NCBI GenBank assembly: GCA_947359465.1
Contig: OX375877.1
Location: forward strand, 71,374,698-71,438,697
Source: Metellina segmentata
Taxonomy: Eukaryota; Arthropoda; Arachnida; Araneae; Tetragnathidae
DNA length: 64,000 nucleotides
Direction: 5' to 3'
Part shown: positions 10,452 to 22,232 of the stretch, piece by piece
Numbering within the stretch: position 1 is the stretch's first letter
Layout: each line of letters starts with the position of its first letter
Position numbers and translations under genes: made by a program
Notes under the pieces: generated by a model
The model's database searches: none
The model's input: only the letters and a program-made list of their open reading frames with translations
Told to the model about the DNA's origin: nothing

Positions 10452-11210
10452 AAAGCTACTATGGCTCCCAAAAGTGTTCGTACACTTTAAAAAATTGTAG
10501 AAAAGGCGCTGTAGCCTGGAATTTAATTTGAATATAAAGTCTAATATTTTTTTTCATATCATCTCCATATAATTCTGAATAAAACCTAACGTTTAAAAAA
10601 TAATATTGACTCATTTTTTTTTATAAAAATGAAAACACAAGGAGGCAGAGAAAGAAGACGTCACAAAAGTGATCGCACACCGAAACATTTTCAGATAAAT
10701 TCATAAATAAAATTATCGCATATCACTTTTTTTAATTTCTGCATTGTGGTGACATTTGAAAATCTTTTGGCTTTAATATTTGCTTGATTACACCGTAATA
10801 TTCTATTTATTATTTAAAAATGGCTCGTAGTCGTAGGAAACAACGAACAGCATTCGCAAATTATAGTTTTTCATTAGAATAGTGGTAAATCTGTTCGTAC
10901 AATCGCTAAATTAGTAAATTCATCCCATCTACGGTGCAGAATATAAGACGTTTTAAAGAAGAAAATCGGATCGAAAACAAAGTAAGAAAAGGTAATCCGG
11001 CAAAGTTACCTCAAAATGATTAAAGATTTATAGTTAGAAATTTTTTGAAAAATACACGTTTGAGTGCTGTAAACAAAAGAGAAGAAAGAACTAAAGAATC
11101 TACAAAAAGAGACACAACTAAAGATTCCTCTCGTCAAGCAGTTTGGAAAATATTTCAATGAAAATAATAGAGGCAGGCTTTAAAATTTGTTTAAAAAAAA
11201 ACAAATTACG
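10452..11210 (+). mobile_element. Tc1-like transposon remnant, 5' half
   Basis: The element opens near 10460 with a Tc1-type end, GGCTCCCAAAAGTGTTCGTA. A related inner copy, CACAAAAGTGATCGCACACC, lies near 10662. This gives the IR/DR arrangement of a terminal repeat carrying two transposase-binding words about 200 bp apart. The broken transposase start follows. I could not find the right-hand end. Confidence 0.7.
10820..11165 (+). pseudogene. Tc1-like transposase N-terminus, broken
   Basis: After MARSRRKQRT at 10820, shifted frames give the paired-type DNA-binding region: GKSVRTIAKLVN (first helix-turn-helix), NIRRFKEENRIEN, KGNPAKLP, then RFIVRNFLKNTRLSAVN. Those words and their spacing match the bipartite Tc1 DNA-binding domain, which recognises the inner and outer repeat words. 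There are in-frame stops near 10880 and 11022 and at least two frame changes. No DDE catalytic core follows. The fragment is old and cannot be functional. Confidence 0.75.
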
Positions 11211-12265
11211 TCCTACTTTATGTGTGCTTAAATATTTTTCTCTTAACATTTCCTGTAATTATTTTATATCATAGTTAAATTTTACTTGTGATAGTTTCAA
11301 ATTTGAATATCACTCGATGCTAGTCTGTATATTTTGTCGAAGTTTCTTCAAAGTTCCTTACATGTAATAAAAAATTAATACAGGCTTTCTTCTCTCGCTA
11401 ATTTAAACTTCGATTAATTCGAACATATACCCCGGTCCTTTGAGTATAACCCCATGGGCGCACGGTCGAAGGGGGCGGTTAACCCCCTGGCCTTATGTAT
11501 TTCCTATATATACATGTATGTGCGAGTGTTACATGTTTTTTTGCCCCCCGTGGAAAGTGTAAGTAGTAAGTACATGTTTCGCCTAACCGTGGACAAAATT
11601 CTGCGGGTGCCCATGGTATACCCTCTGGTTTTTTTACGACTACAGCACTGGTTTCTGCCAACACTGATGAATGATTTCATGTCTTAATCTCATCATAAAT
11701 ATTATAGTTGCATGTAGTTAGTCACAAGAATATAGATAATGCACTTTAAAAAAAAATATCAGCACTCATAGGCGACAGTCAGAATCGATCTTAATTTAAG
11801 CCCCCAATAATTTCCAATCAATAGTATGTCTATTGTCTTCAAAATAAAGAAGCCAGTCACTTTCAGTTTAAAAGCATAAAAAGGGGAAGGAGGGCATTCT
11901 TCTGGTGTTGAGTAGAAACAAATTTTATTAACTATTTATATATTTATGTATTATACATTTATGTATATAATCCAGATTATTCTTTTTTTTTATAATAAAA
12001 ATAATTTGATTTAAATAAAATTGGTATAAATTCTCATACTCAGGAAAGACGTTTTCTTGAATCACACACAAATGTTAAACTTTAACATGACAAAAAACTG
12101 ATAGAATTTGCTCAAGGAAAACGACACAAAAAGACAAGAAAATTGTTATTGTGTAGGAAAATTAAAATAAATGGTTGTAATTGTTCGTATAGATAAAACT
12201 AATGCACATATATTTTCAGGGCCTTTTGTGACAGATATAGTATTTTATTACAATCAAGGCCTATC
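11211..12265. other. Gene-free; GC-richer patch at 11430-11640
   Basis: There is no supported gene. The patch 11430-11640 is clearly richer in G and C runs (GAAGGGGGCGG, TTGCCCCCCGTGG) than its surroundings, but it matches no element I recognise. Confidence 0.5.
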
Positions 12266-12269
12266 CTAA

Positions 12270-12425
12270 TTTGCTTCCTTTTGGCGTGGTGTGTAAGTTT
12301 GAAGAATGGGTTCAAAATGACAAGGTGTTGTCCACGGATCTTCAGGATGGATCCCGGACCGTCGCCAACAGCCAGTTTTGTTGCTCCATTACGATGTTAA
12401 TTCCACGATGAATTTGTTTCCCCAG
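12270..12425 (+). mobile_element. SINE family 1, 3' fragment
   Basis: It shares AAGGTGTTGTCC...GGATC, ATCCCGGACCGTCGCCAA and TTGTTGCTC with the better copies at 44.6-45.2 kb. The tRNA-like head is missing. Confidence 0.75.
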
Positions 12426-13330
12426 TTATTACCAAATTAAAACTCTCAAAGCTTATTTTTTGAATATCATGAAATCCGTTTCACTTTTTTGTGTATCTTC
12501 TAATTTATGGTTTTAATAATCAACAATTTTTTGGAAAAAATTAAAAGAACAAAGATCAAAAATAAACAATGTACTCATAGGATATTTGTTTTAGGTGTTA
12601 ATAAGGTCATGGAGATCCTGGCCCCGAAGGTGCCTCAATCTCCAATATTGACAGTATAGCACTTGGTAAATGAACTTGCCTTTTTATTTGGGAATCCTAA
12701 TAAATTGTTTAGTGTCACAATTTAAGGTGATGTATTCAATTTATTCAAAAAACAATTAATTGAAAACTTGAAAAATCAAGGTTGCGAATTAATGTGATTT
12801 GAACAAGACCAAGTTTAATAATTCTGAAAAAAATTACGATTTTTAGGGGAAAATTTATCTATAATACTTACTTTTTAAATATTTTAAAATTCAAGCACTT
12901 TTATAATCATCTGATTACCAGATATTCCACTCAATTTTTGCTTTAAATATAAAAGCCTTAAAGTGGTTTCCGAAAAGAATCAAGTGATCAGATTTGTTCT
13001 TGGAGCTTGAGTGGAATGCAAACTTGCGTGACATTTTTTTTATAACATGATATATTTGTGCAATGTGTGTTGTCATGTGTAATATAAATTCAAAGAAAGT
13101 TCGTCGGTTATGAAAAGGATATTTCTGCTGAGTTAGTTATGCATAATTACGATTTTTTGGATGGAACTAGACAAATTTAAACACAAAAACGACAGCAAAA
13201 ATTTAGGTATGTCAAACACATGTGCGGTAATTGTATTGGTGTGGTAACTCAAATGTTTAAATATTGAAAAAAATCTTAATATTCTTGTAAAGGCTGCCTG
13301 TCCTGAGATATTTTTGCATTTTAACTCCAC
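12426..13330. other. Gene-free AT-rich stretch
   Basis: No gene, RNA or repeat is supported. Confidence 0.55.
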
Positions 13331-13334
13331 TTTA

Positions 13335-13590
13335 TGTAATTGCGAGTTCGAATCCAACCAAAGAGCGTCATGTACAAAGGGGGCTGGTGCACGTTAAATC
13401 TATCGAGGCCTCACGTAGAGGTGTGGAGGTTTGGAAAGTGAGGTGCCAGCTGTGACCTCGTCATCTGACCGTGGTTCAAAACTACGTGGCGTTGTCCTCG
13501 GATCTTTCTCTTCTTGCGTTCATCCCGGACCGTCGCCAATAGTCCGCTGTATTACTCTTTGTGCGATTAAAAATACCGCTTAGTGCGATG
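13335..13590 (+). mobile_element. SINE family 1 copy, partial head
   Basis: A B-box-like GAGTTCGAATCC near 13344 is followed by the family body: GGTGCACGTTAAATC, GGAGGTTTGGAAAGTGAGGTG, CGTCATCTGACCGTGGTTCA, GGATCTTTC and CCCGGACCGTCGCCAATAG. The A-box part has been lost. Orientation is the same as the copies near 44.6 kb. Confidence 0.85.
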
Positions 13591-16490
13591 CGATTAAAAA
13601 TACCACTTCATGTTATGGTTATCGTACTAAACAAGTATAAATAATTAAAACCAGGGCCGTTCTGAGGAATAAGCTGCCTTCGAGCAAATATCATCAAACA
13701 AAACTTTCTCTAAATCATTTGATCTTCTCAAAGTACTCCTTTCACCAAGCACCTTTCAATGATTTTTTCCAATTGCTTACAAAACTGATTTCTTTTCTTA
13801 TAACCTAGATACTTCTAACTATTTAAATAAAGTATATCTCAATATAGTATGCAGAACACACAGCTTATTCATGAATGATAGAAAAAACAAGCACATATGC
13901 TCAGGATAACTTGAAATGCAGTGAAACACAATTCAAAAATGTTTATTTTCTCTTTTTTAAAAACTATGATTGGTATTCAAGAATGACATCACTCAAATCT
14001 TGGACCACTATCTGTTTTTTTAAATAAATCAGTTTTCGAATACGGCGAATAAATAAAAATTGGCTTTATTTTTCTTGAATAAAAATTTACGCCTTTAGAG
14101 AAAAACACTTTTCATCTTTACACTCGAAAGTAAATTAAGTTTGAATATCTTTTAGTTCTTTAGCAACATATATCTTGTCAAGGCATGCCTTTTGAAATGA
14201 GTTTGAAATGCTGATTCAATTCACAATGAATTTTAAGCAGTGTGACGAACAGAAAAAAGAAGGTTGAAAAGCATCATGTCCATCCATGGAAACACCTTCG
14301 ACCGGGAAGATGACGAGATTCTAAGAACCAGCTTAAACCGGTTCCGACCATCACTCCTAGGTCCACTTGGCGTTCTGTAAAATCACCTAAGCGATAAAAG
14401 CACCAAATAGCAAACAGGCAACACTGTCACTCCGCAGTCCACTGTTGTCTTTGTGCGCTATTATCCCTCAAAAAGTTTTCCTAGTATGAAACCTGTTGTA
14501 TAAAGACTCGTAGCGCCATCTATCAGTTTCAAGTACTACTACCTCGCTCAAATACGCAATATCAGATTAATTTAAAACCAAAATTATTTTTATTCTGCGA
14601 GAATCGTTTTTAATAACTTGAACTAATTTTATTCTAAGGTGAAGAATTAAATTTCTTGCAGTTTACTGACATGTTTTTATAATACTTTTTTAAATTCAAA
14701 TATAAGGGTATAAAATAAATAAATAATTTTTTGTTTCAGTAATTTATTAAAGAGCCATAAAGACTATTTAATGTTGTTTAAGCAATACTTAAGTAAAATA
14801 TTTTGAGAGTATAACATATAGCTGCTTAATATTTTTCTTTATCTTTTGTTAAATATAAATCCCAAATTTCATTATGAAAAATAAGATCTTGAGGGATTCA
14901 ACTCTTTTTTTCTTACAAAGAAACAAAAATTAATGAATTGAAAAACTCTTCATTGTATTTTTATAATATTAATTTATTAACATGACTTTTTTTTTAAATT
15001 GACTTTCTGTGAAATAATTAAGAGACTGTGCAACAAAAATTCAGAAAGCTGCATTATAGATTCAAAGACATTATGTTCCTTAATGCTTTTAAATAGTATA
15101 ATTTGAGTAGATATTACGTCCAATCCATAGTTATGGGTGCGACATTTGCACAATTTCCATTTGCTGGCAGCTAATAGATTTTAAACTCTCAGTTATAATT
15201 TTTGTGTATTTTAATAGTTAACTTTTATTTACTTTAGTACAAGTTGCTCAGTATTTTATTTCTTTTTAAAAAAATAATTTGTACATGTTGTTACTGTTTA
15301 AATTAATTCATTTTTGCAATACATCTCCCTCTCCACTTTTCATTTTATTGTTTTTGTAGCTTTAATTTCTTAGTTTCCTTTTGCTGATGTATTTTGTAGA
15401 TTTAATGTCATTTTTTTTTATTCTCACTATATTATTTTTACTTATTATTCAATATACAACAGGATTTGGGATTCTAATTTCAGTTCCATCGTTTTTTCTC
15501 ATGTTTTATGTTTAATTACATTTTGTTAACAAACTTTAATCTATTTAAATTTTAAAATGTACCAAAATTTTCAAGTCTAAAGTTTATGCATGCACATTAA
15601 TTGGATACATCTTAAAATGTATCAAATCAATATATATTCATTCATAAATTTGAGACATTGAAATTTTTTTTGTCTTAAGACTTAAAGATAAAAATTATGA
15701 TATCCAATCTCACAGAATTCAATAAAATCTATTATGACATTACTTAGAATATGTTATTATTTTCCTGAAAACTTTACCATCTGTATATGATAAAACTTTT
15801 GCCCCATAAAAGTACTTTATTTCAATACGAAATATTAAAAAAAGAAAACAGATTCATGAGAAACAGTTAAGAAGTTACAATAGTACCTAAATGTTCATGC
15901 AACAACTTGAGTTCTCTATTTTCTGTTATTTACAAAATTGTGATAATGTGTACTTGATTGTAATGCAATTAATGTATTCTAAAATGATTATTTGTACGTA
16001 TATTTACTTTTAATTTATTAAAACAAGATACTTTTAAGTTTTAAAATTTTTTTATCAAATAATTATTTGTGTGTAGTTTAATATATCTTAGTAAACTTTT
16101 TATTACAAACAGTTCATGCAATTTTATGTGATATATAAATATCACTTTTTCGTTGCGGGTGTGACATTGTAATAAAAATTAATTAAATATGCCTTTCTTT
16201 AATAATAAAGATAACTAAAAATTATTTGAATACATTTTATATGTATGTCTATTAAATTTAATAACACATTAAAATGTAAACAAAAGTTAACTACTGATGC
16301 ATGCCCTCAAAATATAATGTTTTTTTATCATACAATAAACACAATGAAATGTATTCTATAGGACTCAATGTAATCCATTTAAAAAATGGCAATCATGATT
16401 TTTTAGGATAAAAGATAAAAACACCAGATAGAAATGCAAAGAGTTATAATGGTTATATTAAAAAGATAATACATATAAACAATAGGCAAT
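13591..16490. other. Long gene-free stretch
   Basis: Almost 3 kb of AT-rich DNA without a supportable gene. 14250-14560 is less AT-rich and contains GTAGCGCCATCTATCAG, but I cannot assign it. Confidence 0.6.
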
Positions 16491-16492
16491 GA

Positions 16493-17808
16493 TTAATTTT
16501 GTTTTGATAGTAACTTGGCTAGAATTTCCTCTTCTAGTAATATATTACGTGTTTCAATTTTTTTCTTTTTCTTTAATGGAAAATACCGTTGGCATTCTAT
16601 GTTTTTTGTAGGGGCAAAATGTGAAACAACAGGAGGCAACTGTTTTTCTACTGTGGCAAGTGCCATACATTTATTTTCCAAGACTGACATGGTTTTTATA
16701 ATCTCTTTGTACTGAGCCTCTGAAGTGAAATGATCCAATTTAGGAATGAAGCCCAACAGTGCAGCCTTAGCACCTTCTTTCAAGTTTTCAGTAACTTGCT
16801 GCTTTCTCATTTCATTAGATATGGCTGTTTTTTCCAGTTCAGAAGCTGCTGTATTAGCTGATACATTAATTATCAGTTCAGTACTTTCATTAATTATGGA
16901 ATCTTCAGCTTCACGAATACCTTTCTTAATACACAAAACGTCGAAGCAAGTCTTTTTGTTGGTGAAGCTGTGAGTGCAATTTTATCCATGATCATAGGAA
17001 TTGGTACCCCAGTTGCCATTAGGCCAGCTATTTCATTTTTTTCCGGCAAGGATAACGGCAGATACCCCACTTCACATAGGTGCCCAATATGAGTGGACAC
17101 AAATGATACATAAATGACAGGACCCTCCCTGACTGTCATACTTGCAGGACAAAAAAATCCAGATTTGTTTCTGCCAGAAAATTTTAAGTGCCTTTGTCGT
17201 TCTTCTTCTTTGCACTTGCCTTTAAATGAGCCACTTCGATGACATAAATATTCTTTTACTGAATGATCTTTATTTTTATTTGATCTTTTGAAAACAAACC
17301 AGGACGCTGTTTCTTTCTCTAATTTTATTTTCCAACTTTCAAATTCTTCCTTGTTTTTAAACTGCATCTTTTCTATTTTTAATGCAATATCTGTGTGGTT
17401 GTTTGAAATGTGTGCCATGATGTCTTTTTTGGTGCTAAAATCAAGTAAACATTCTGAACATTTTAAAACTTGTTTAGTTTCAGGATTAAAATTATGTTTG
17501 TTTATTTCATGTCTACGACGATTACTGATAGTTGTAAACGCATGGCTACACACTCTACAATTATACGTTTTGTTATGCGTGGGATAAAATTGATGCAATT
17601 TTGTCTCGTGTCGCCGTCGATTACTTGCAGAGGAAAAAGTGCTATCGCATAACCTGCAATTATATTTTTTGGATACTGACGCACCAACGAATTCATCTTC
17701 ATTTATTTCACTTTCAGTGAAATCACTTTCTTCATTCATCTTGAGGTAAACCGACTCTCGTTTTTGAATTACTAGGCTAGCGTTTTTTTTTGTCAACAAA
17801 GAAACCAA
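16493..17808 (-). pseudogene. MULE-like C2H2/WRKY-GCM1-type zinc-finger protein, frameshifted, catalytic core absent
   Basis: The first frame (16894-17808) could start at MVSLL or, more plausibly, at MNEESDF (17739). It holds three C2H2 fingers: YNCRLCDSTF...RRRHETKLH, YNCRVCSHAF...RRRHEINKH and LKCSECLLDF...MAHISNNH. A FAR1/WRKY-GCM1-like zinc domain follows: WFVFKR, YLCHRSGSF, FFCPASMTV, THIGHL. This layout is seen at the N-terminus of MULE-type transposases of arthropods. The frame changes near 16936, where MCIKKGIREAEDSI continues for 147 residues: a helical Glu/Lys-rich region, PPVVSHFAPTKN and a Lys-rich stretch (KKKKK). The DDE/SWIM core expected between the halves is missing, which suggests internal deletion, or a two-exon adaptor if splicing joins them. 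DNA-binding role inferred from the fingers. Confidence 0.72.
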
Positions 17809-17903
17809 TACCGACTTTCGTTTTTGATTTGTTTGTCAACAAAGAAGCCAGCGTTCTGGTATTTCTGCGCATGCCCGAAGAGTCGAAGAATAATTGAGCA
17901 TCA

Positions 17904-18458
17904 GTTCTCTCTAGAGTGCCTATATAATAAGAGTGGCGACAAAGGACCAAATTTGACCCAATGCGCATGCGCGGCAGCCATTTTTCTACCAGAATCGTCT
18001 CAAAGAAGGTTGCTGGTCGAATTTATTTTTCATTTCAATAAGAACAAAAAGCATATGATTGTTATAATATGGATACATTCGGAATAAATGAATCATATAA
18101 ACGCTCAATTACGTGCGTAATTGATGAGATGGATTGGACAACGCGCTAATATAGATTGCGAGAAACACCATGTTGTTCAAAAAAAGCTATTTACTTAAAA
18201 AGTCTTCAAATTTATACTGACAAAAGACTAAAATAATAATAAATAAACATTCTAGAACACGAAATTGAACATGAATAAGCTATGTTTTCTTTTTAATTTA
18301 ATATACATACTTTTTTCTCTAACACACAAAAAGTTCCCATGTTAAGTCTACGGGACCTAGGAAAAGACCGCCTCGGGCGGTAGAAAAGGTATCTAAGCCA
18401 ATCAGAAAGTGTTTCCCGTATGTCGCCACTCTTATTATATAGGCACTCTAGTTCTCTC
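17904..18458. mobile_element. 539-bp non-coding TIR element (17912-18450) with perfect 8-bp TSD
   Basis: It begins TAGAGTGCCTATATAATAAG at 17912 and ends with the exact reverse complement at 18450. The match runs through AGTGGCGACA, giving a TIR of about 30 bp. Both flanks read GTTCTCTC (17904-17911, 18451-18458). The TAGAG ends and 8-bp duplication fit hAT; a P- or MULE-type origin with 8-9 bp TSD cannot be excluded. Inside are CGCATGCGCGGC near the left end and a CCGCCTCGGGCGG hairpin near 18368. Confidence 0.9.
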
Positions 18459-18467
18459 CAACGTCTA

Positions 18468-19364
18468 GTAAAAATACAGGCGCCTCAATCCTATGATAGG
18501 ACTTTACGCAAGTCCAACTTGATTGGCTAATCGGATCACATGACCTAGATACGTAGTCATGAGAATTCTTCTGTTGGCGATTTATCACTTCCTTTGTGCT
18601 TTCTTCTTTTCTTTTCAGACCCATGGCTATGGGTGGGTAGAGGTGGGAGCCGAAAATTGTATCCTTTTATAAAAAAGTTAATAATTATATAAGTTAGTGT
18701 TTTATGTATGCTTTTTGTTACATCAGAATGGTCCTAAGCCAGCGGTGGATACGACACAATCATCCTAAAGCAAAGGGGACGGCAGAGGGGCGGAAAAATA
18801 TCATTTGGTAGTGAGTTCAGGAGTGGTTCTTAGATTATTTATGTAAAATCAACGGAAGCTTGGAAAAATATAAAAAGGGTATTAAAAATTGGGAAAAGTA
18901 AATTAGAATGAAAAGGAATTAAATTTGAATTTTTTAAAAATAATTTGGAGGATCTAAAAAGTTTTCCTCCAGCTGGGTTCGAACTGGGGTAGTCATCCTC
19001 CGCTGCCGACGCTAATCTGAATGTGGGTGACTTTAGCCGTTAGGCCATCGTTGCTTCACGAAAAGAAGCTCTTTAAAGTATAAGTACCCTTTAATATAAG
19101 TTTGCAAGAAATACTACTAACAACAACCATACAACATATATATGAAAATGAGGAGCAAATCAGAGTCAACTTGTCGGACACTTACGCTGAGGCGCTAGTG
19201 TATGTATTGTATTTCTACGAAACAACGCGCATATTCAAAATAAAATGGTTACTGCAACAATCAGATTGGCGAGATATCCAAGTGAAGCCAAGCCCGTGAA
19301 ACTAGCCAATCAAGTTGGACTTGCGTAAGGTACTATCATGAGATTGAGACGCTTCTGTAAAAAT
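18468..19364 (+). mobile_element. 'MITE A' copy 1: 881-bp TIR element (18476-19356)
   Basis: The left end CAGGCGCCTCAATC...CTTTACGCAAGTCCAACTTG and right end CAAGTTGGACTTGCGTAAGG...GATTGAGACGCTTCT form a TIR of about 55 bp. Direct duplications GTAAAAAT flank it (18468-18475, 19357-19364). A second 881-bp copy lies at 32576 and an inverted partial copy at 31457. There is no transposase; the internal frames are not conserved as protein. A tRNA-like segment sits inside on the minus strand. Confidence 0.9.
18966..19056 (-). repeat. tRNA-like (Ser-type) segment inside MITE A
   Basis: Read on the minus strand it has an A-box-like GATGGCCTAACGGCTAAAG and, about 55 bases later, a B-box-like GAGTTCGAAC-type word (CAGTTCGAACCCAGCTGG). 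The GC-rich intervening part resembles a long variable arm, as in serine tRNAs. The acceptor arm does not pair well, so I call it a tRNA-derived sequence and not a functional tRNA gene. The same segment recurs at about 31597-31690 (plus) and 33068-33165 (minus). Confidence 0.6.
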
Positions 19365-19482
19365 CGACACAGATGACACCAACAGAAGTAAAAATACGGT
19401 TACAGTTGGAGTCATGGCAACCAAGTTGGAAGATCAACGAAAGCTATAGGTATGATACATAGAGGTGATATTACAAAAAAGT

Positions 19483-19540
19483 AGAGATGTAAAGGCTGGA
19501 AAAAACCTGGTTTATTCCCGGGAATAAACCTGGTTTTTTA
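19483..19540. mobile_element. Truncated hAT-like end with a 22-bp palindrome
   Basis: TAGAGATGTAAAGG at 19483 looks like a hAT terminus. A perfect 22-bp palindrome centred on CCCGGG follows at 19509-19530; TTCCCGGGAA words are frequent in hAT subterminal regions. The next element begins at 19541, so only this end survives. Confidence 0.45.
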
Positions 19541-20017
19541 AAAGTTTCTTTTGGGTGCGAAATGCAGCGCCTAGGGGCACACTGGGTTGCTATAGAATTT
19601 CGGAGGTTGCTATAGATTTCGCCGTTTTGGCTCAAAAATTTTTTTTGCATGGGAGCCAACTCAGTTTAAGCCAAGTTTGGAATGCATTGTAGTGGAAAAT
19701 CACGCCAGTCGCTTACGAAATACGAAGGATCGGTGCCTGTTTGTGGATTTGATTACGCTCCTTGATATCGCGAAGCTTGCCTGGAAGCCCTGGAATCGTT
19801 TATCCTTTTTCTTACATAATATATTTTGTTATTTTAAAAGTTATTTTGTTTGTGATATTCATTTTTGTATGTCTTGTGTATGTCAGTTCACAAATATTTT
19901 TTTCTGTTTGCTTTTCGCTCGTTGTGTTTCCATTGTTCGCTTTCGTGATTTTTACTCTTTGTTGAATTATTTTATGAGTTCATTTTGCATTTTAAAAATT
20001 GAGTGATTGCATTTGTG

Positions 20018-20214
20018 AAGAGGTCTGGTACTCCTCATTACATCCCTAATGTGTCTATCAATTATTTTTTCCATACACTTAAGTATGAAAGATGATAGAC
20101 TGATAGGACGAAAGTTCTTAGCCTGGTCATATTGGCTTTTTCCAGGTTTGGGCAGAAAGACTACCCTTGCCTTTCTCCATGGTCTGGGGATATATTCAAG
20201 AGCTAGACTAGCTC
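20018..20214 (-). repeat. Inverted 5' segment of the twin-primed LINE
   Basis: The words TAATGTGTCTATCAATTATT and AAGTTCTTAGCCTGGTCATA are reverse complements of the forward LINE at 42.50-42.69 kb. On the minus strand they encode the part of the reverse transcriptase around RPISLSSFILKCMEKIIDRH. Confidence 0.93.
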
Positions 20215-20227
20215 AACACAGATAGAC

Positions 20228-22232
20228 AAAAACCAATTTGCCTATCAACCCGGTAAATCTACAGAGGTGGCTTTGCAACACTTGGTTGTAAAGATTGAGA
20301 AGACCCTGGAGTGCAAGGAAATGGCTTTGGCAGCTTTCCTTGATATTGAGGGTGCTTTCGATAATACCTCTTTTAACTCAATCGCTGCTGCTGCTGCTGC
20401 CAGCAGAGCTATTGAACCACAGGTCTGCAAATGGATAAACTCCTTGTTAGCAGACAGAATTATTACAACAGAGTTGTTTGGGGCAACACTTCAGGCTAGA
20501 CCCACTAGAGGCTGCCCTCAGGGAGGAGTTCTCTCCCCTCTGTTGTGGAATCTGGTGGTTGATGACCTAATTGCAGACCTCAATCAAAGCGGCATTTATG
20601 CCCAGGGATATGCAGATGACATTGTCGTCTACATATCGGGCATGGATGAGAAAACGGTGATAAATATCATGCAGGGGACCCTGAACAGAATCGCAAGATG
20701 GTGCTGTGAAAAGAATTTTAGAGTAAATCCTCAAAAGACTACTCTTGTCCCATTTACACGAAGAAGAACCTGCATTGACAAAAGTGATATACCTACCCTA
20801 CTAGGGGAAAAAGTAAATATGCTGAGCGAGGTTAAATATCTGGGAGTTATACTGGACACTAAATTAACCTGGAATCAGCATTTGAAAAGTAAAATTAAAC
20901 AAGCAAAAGTTGGACTTCTACGATGTAGAAGAGTTCTTGGTAAATCATGGGGTCTAAGGCCAAAGATGACCTATTGGCTATACACTATGGCTATTAGACC
21001 CATTGTGACCTATGCGGCTGTGGTCTGGTGGAAAAAGACGGAACAATTGACTGTTAAGACCAAGCTAGACAGTCTTCAAAGAGCTGCCTGCCTGAGTATA
21101 ACAGGTGCTATGTCCTCCACTCCCACCAGAGCCATGGAAATTATTCTATCTGTCGTCCCACTTGATATCTTTATCAGCGGTGCTGCTAGAAGAAGTTCCT
21201 ACAGACTGGAAAACGCTGGACTGTGGATGGATTTTGCCAGCCAAAAGTCCCACACCAGTATTAACCAAAAATTCTTTGACCCTATACTTTTGATGCCCTC
21301 TGACATCATGGAGACAAGATTCCTCTTTCAAAGACCCTTTGAGGTACTTATTGACCTAAGAGAGGAATGGAAAGAGGAAAACTACAAGCTCACAAATGGA
21401 GACATTGTGTGGTACACAGATGGCTCCAGACAAAACGAAAAGGCAGGTGCTGGAATCTGTGAAGTCAGACCTAAGGCAAGGATTTCCCGAAAATTAGGAA
21501 AACATGCCACAGTATTTCAAGCGGAACTGCTTGCTATCATCTACTGTCTACAAGAATGTTCTAGAAGATCCTACTCAAATAGGAAAATCTACATATTCAG
21601 TGACAGTCAAGCAGCCTTAAAGGCAATAAACTCATTCCAAATAAGCTCCAAACTTGTTTGGGAATGTAGGAACCTTCTACATGACTTGGGGACCCATAAT
21701 AGGATCTTTCTTACTTGGGTACCAGGGCATACTGGTGTAGAAGGAAACGAAAATGCAGATAAGTTAGCCAAACTGGGGACTGCAGACCTACCTTTAAGCC
21801 CTGAGCCTTTTTGCGGGATCTCTAAGACTACCGCAAAAAGGGTGATAGGAGAAAGAATGCTTAAAGAAACTACAAAAAAGTGGAAGCAAACCACCGATCA
21901 AAAACATGCAAGGCTTATGATTCAAGAACCTTCTATGAAAACATCATCTCAGATCCTTCGTCTTAGCAGGGGTAAGATGAGGGTGATAGTTGGATTTCTC
22001 ACGGGCCACTATCACCTAAGAAAACACCTTCATGGGATGGGAATCTTTAAAGAAGAACCTCTGCAGAAAATGCAATATGGTGGAGGAAACTGCCCGCCAC
22101 ATACTTTTTGAATGCGAAGCCCTGCTTCACATAAGGCACTCAAGTCTAGGTCTTGGAACAGAACTTGATACAATTCACGAAGAACCTGTCAAAAGCCTTT
22201 TGGCCTTTCTCAAGGAATCTGGCTTTCTCTGA
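20228..22232 (+). pseudogene. LINE ORF2 (I/LOA-type): reverse transcriptase plus RNase H, 5'-truncated
   Basis: The frame opens at KNQFAYQPGKSTEVALQHL, inside the reverse transcriptase, and runs uninterrupted to 22111. RT blocks: AFLDIEGAFDN, TRGCPQGGVLSPLLWNLVVD, and an intact catalytic YADDIVVY near 20612. An RNase H domain follows with all four acidic residues in place: WYTDGSRQ, AELLAIIYCL, FSDSQAAL and GNENADKLA. RNase H in ORF2 places it in the I/LOA/R1 group, not classic CR1. Near 22061 a 1-nt loss moves the C-terminal Cys-rich motif (CRKC, then HILFEC) into another frame, which ends at 22232. Endonuclease and ORF1 are absent because the copy is 5'-truncated. The related copy at 40.08-42.83 kb supplies those parts. 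Confidence 0.95.

Noticed and set aside
18966..19056. Functional serine tRNA gene on the minus strand
   Set aside because: A- and B-box words are present, but the acceptor stem and anticodon arm do not pair convincingly, and the segment is repeated with each MITE A copy.
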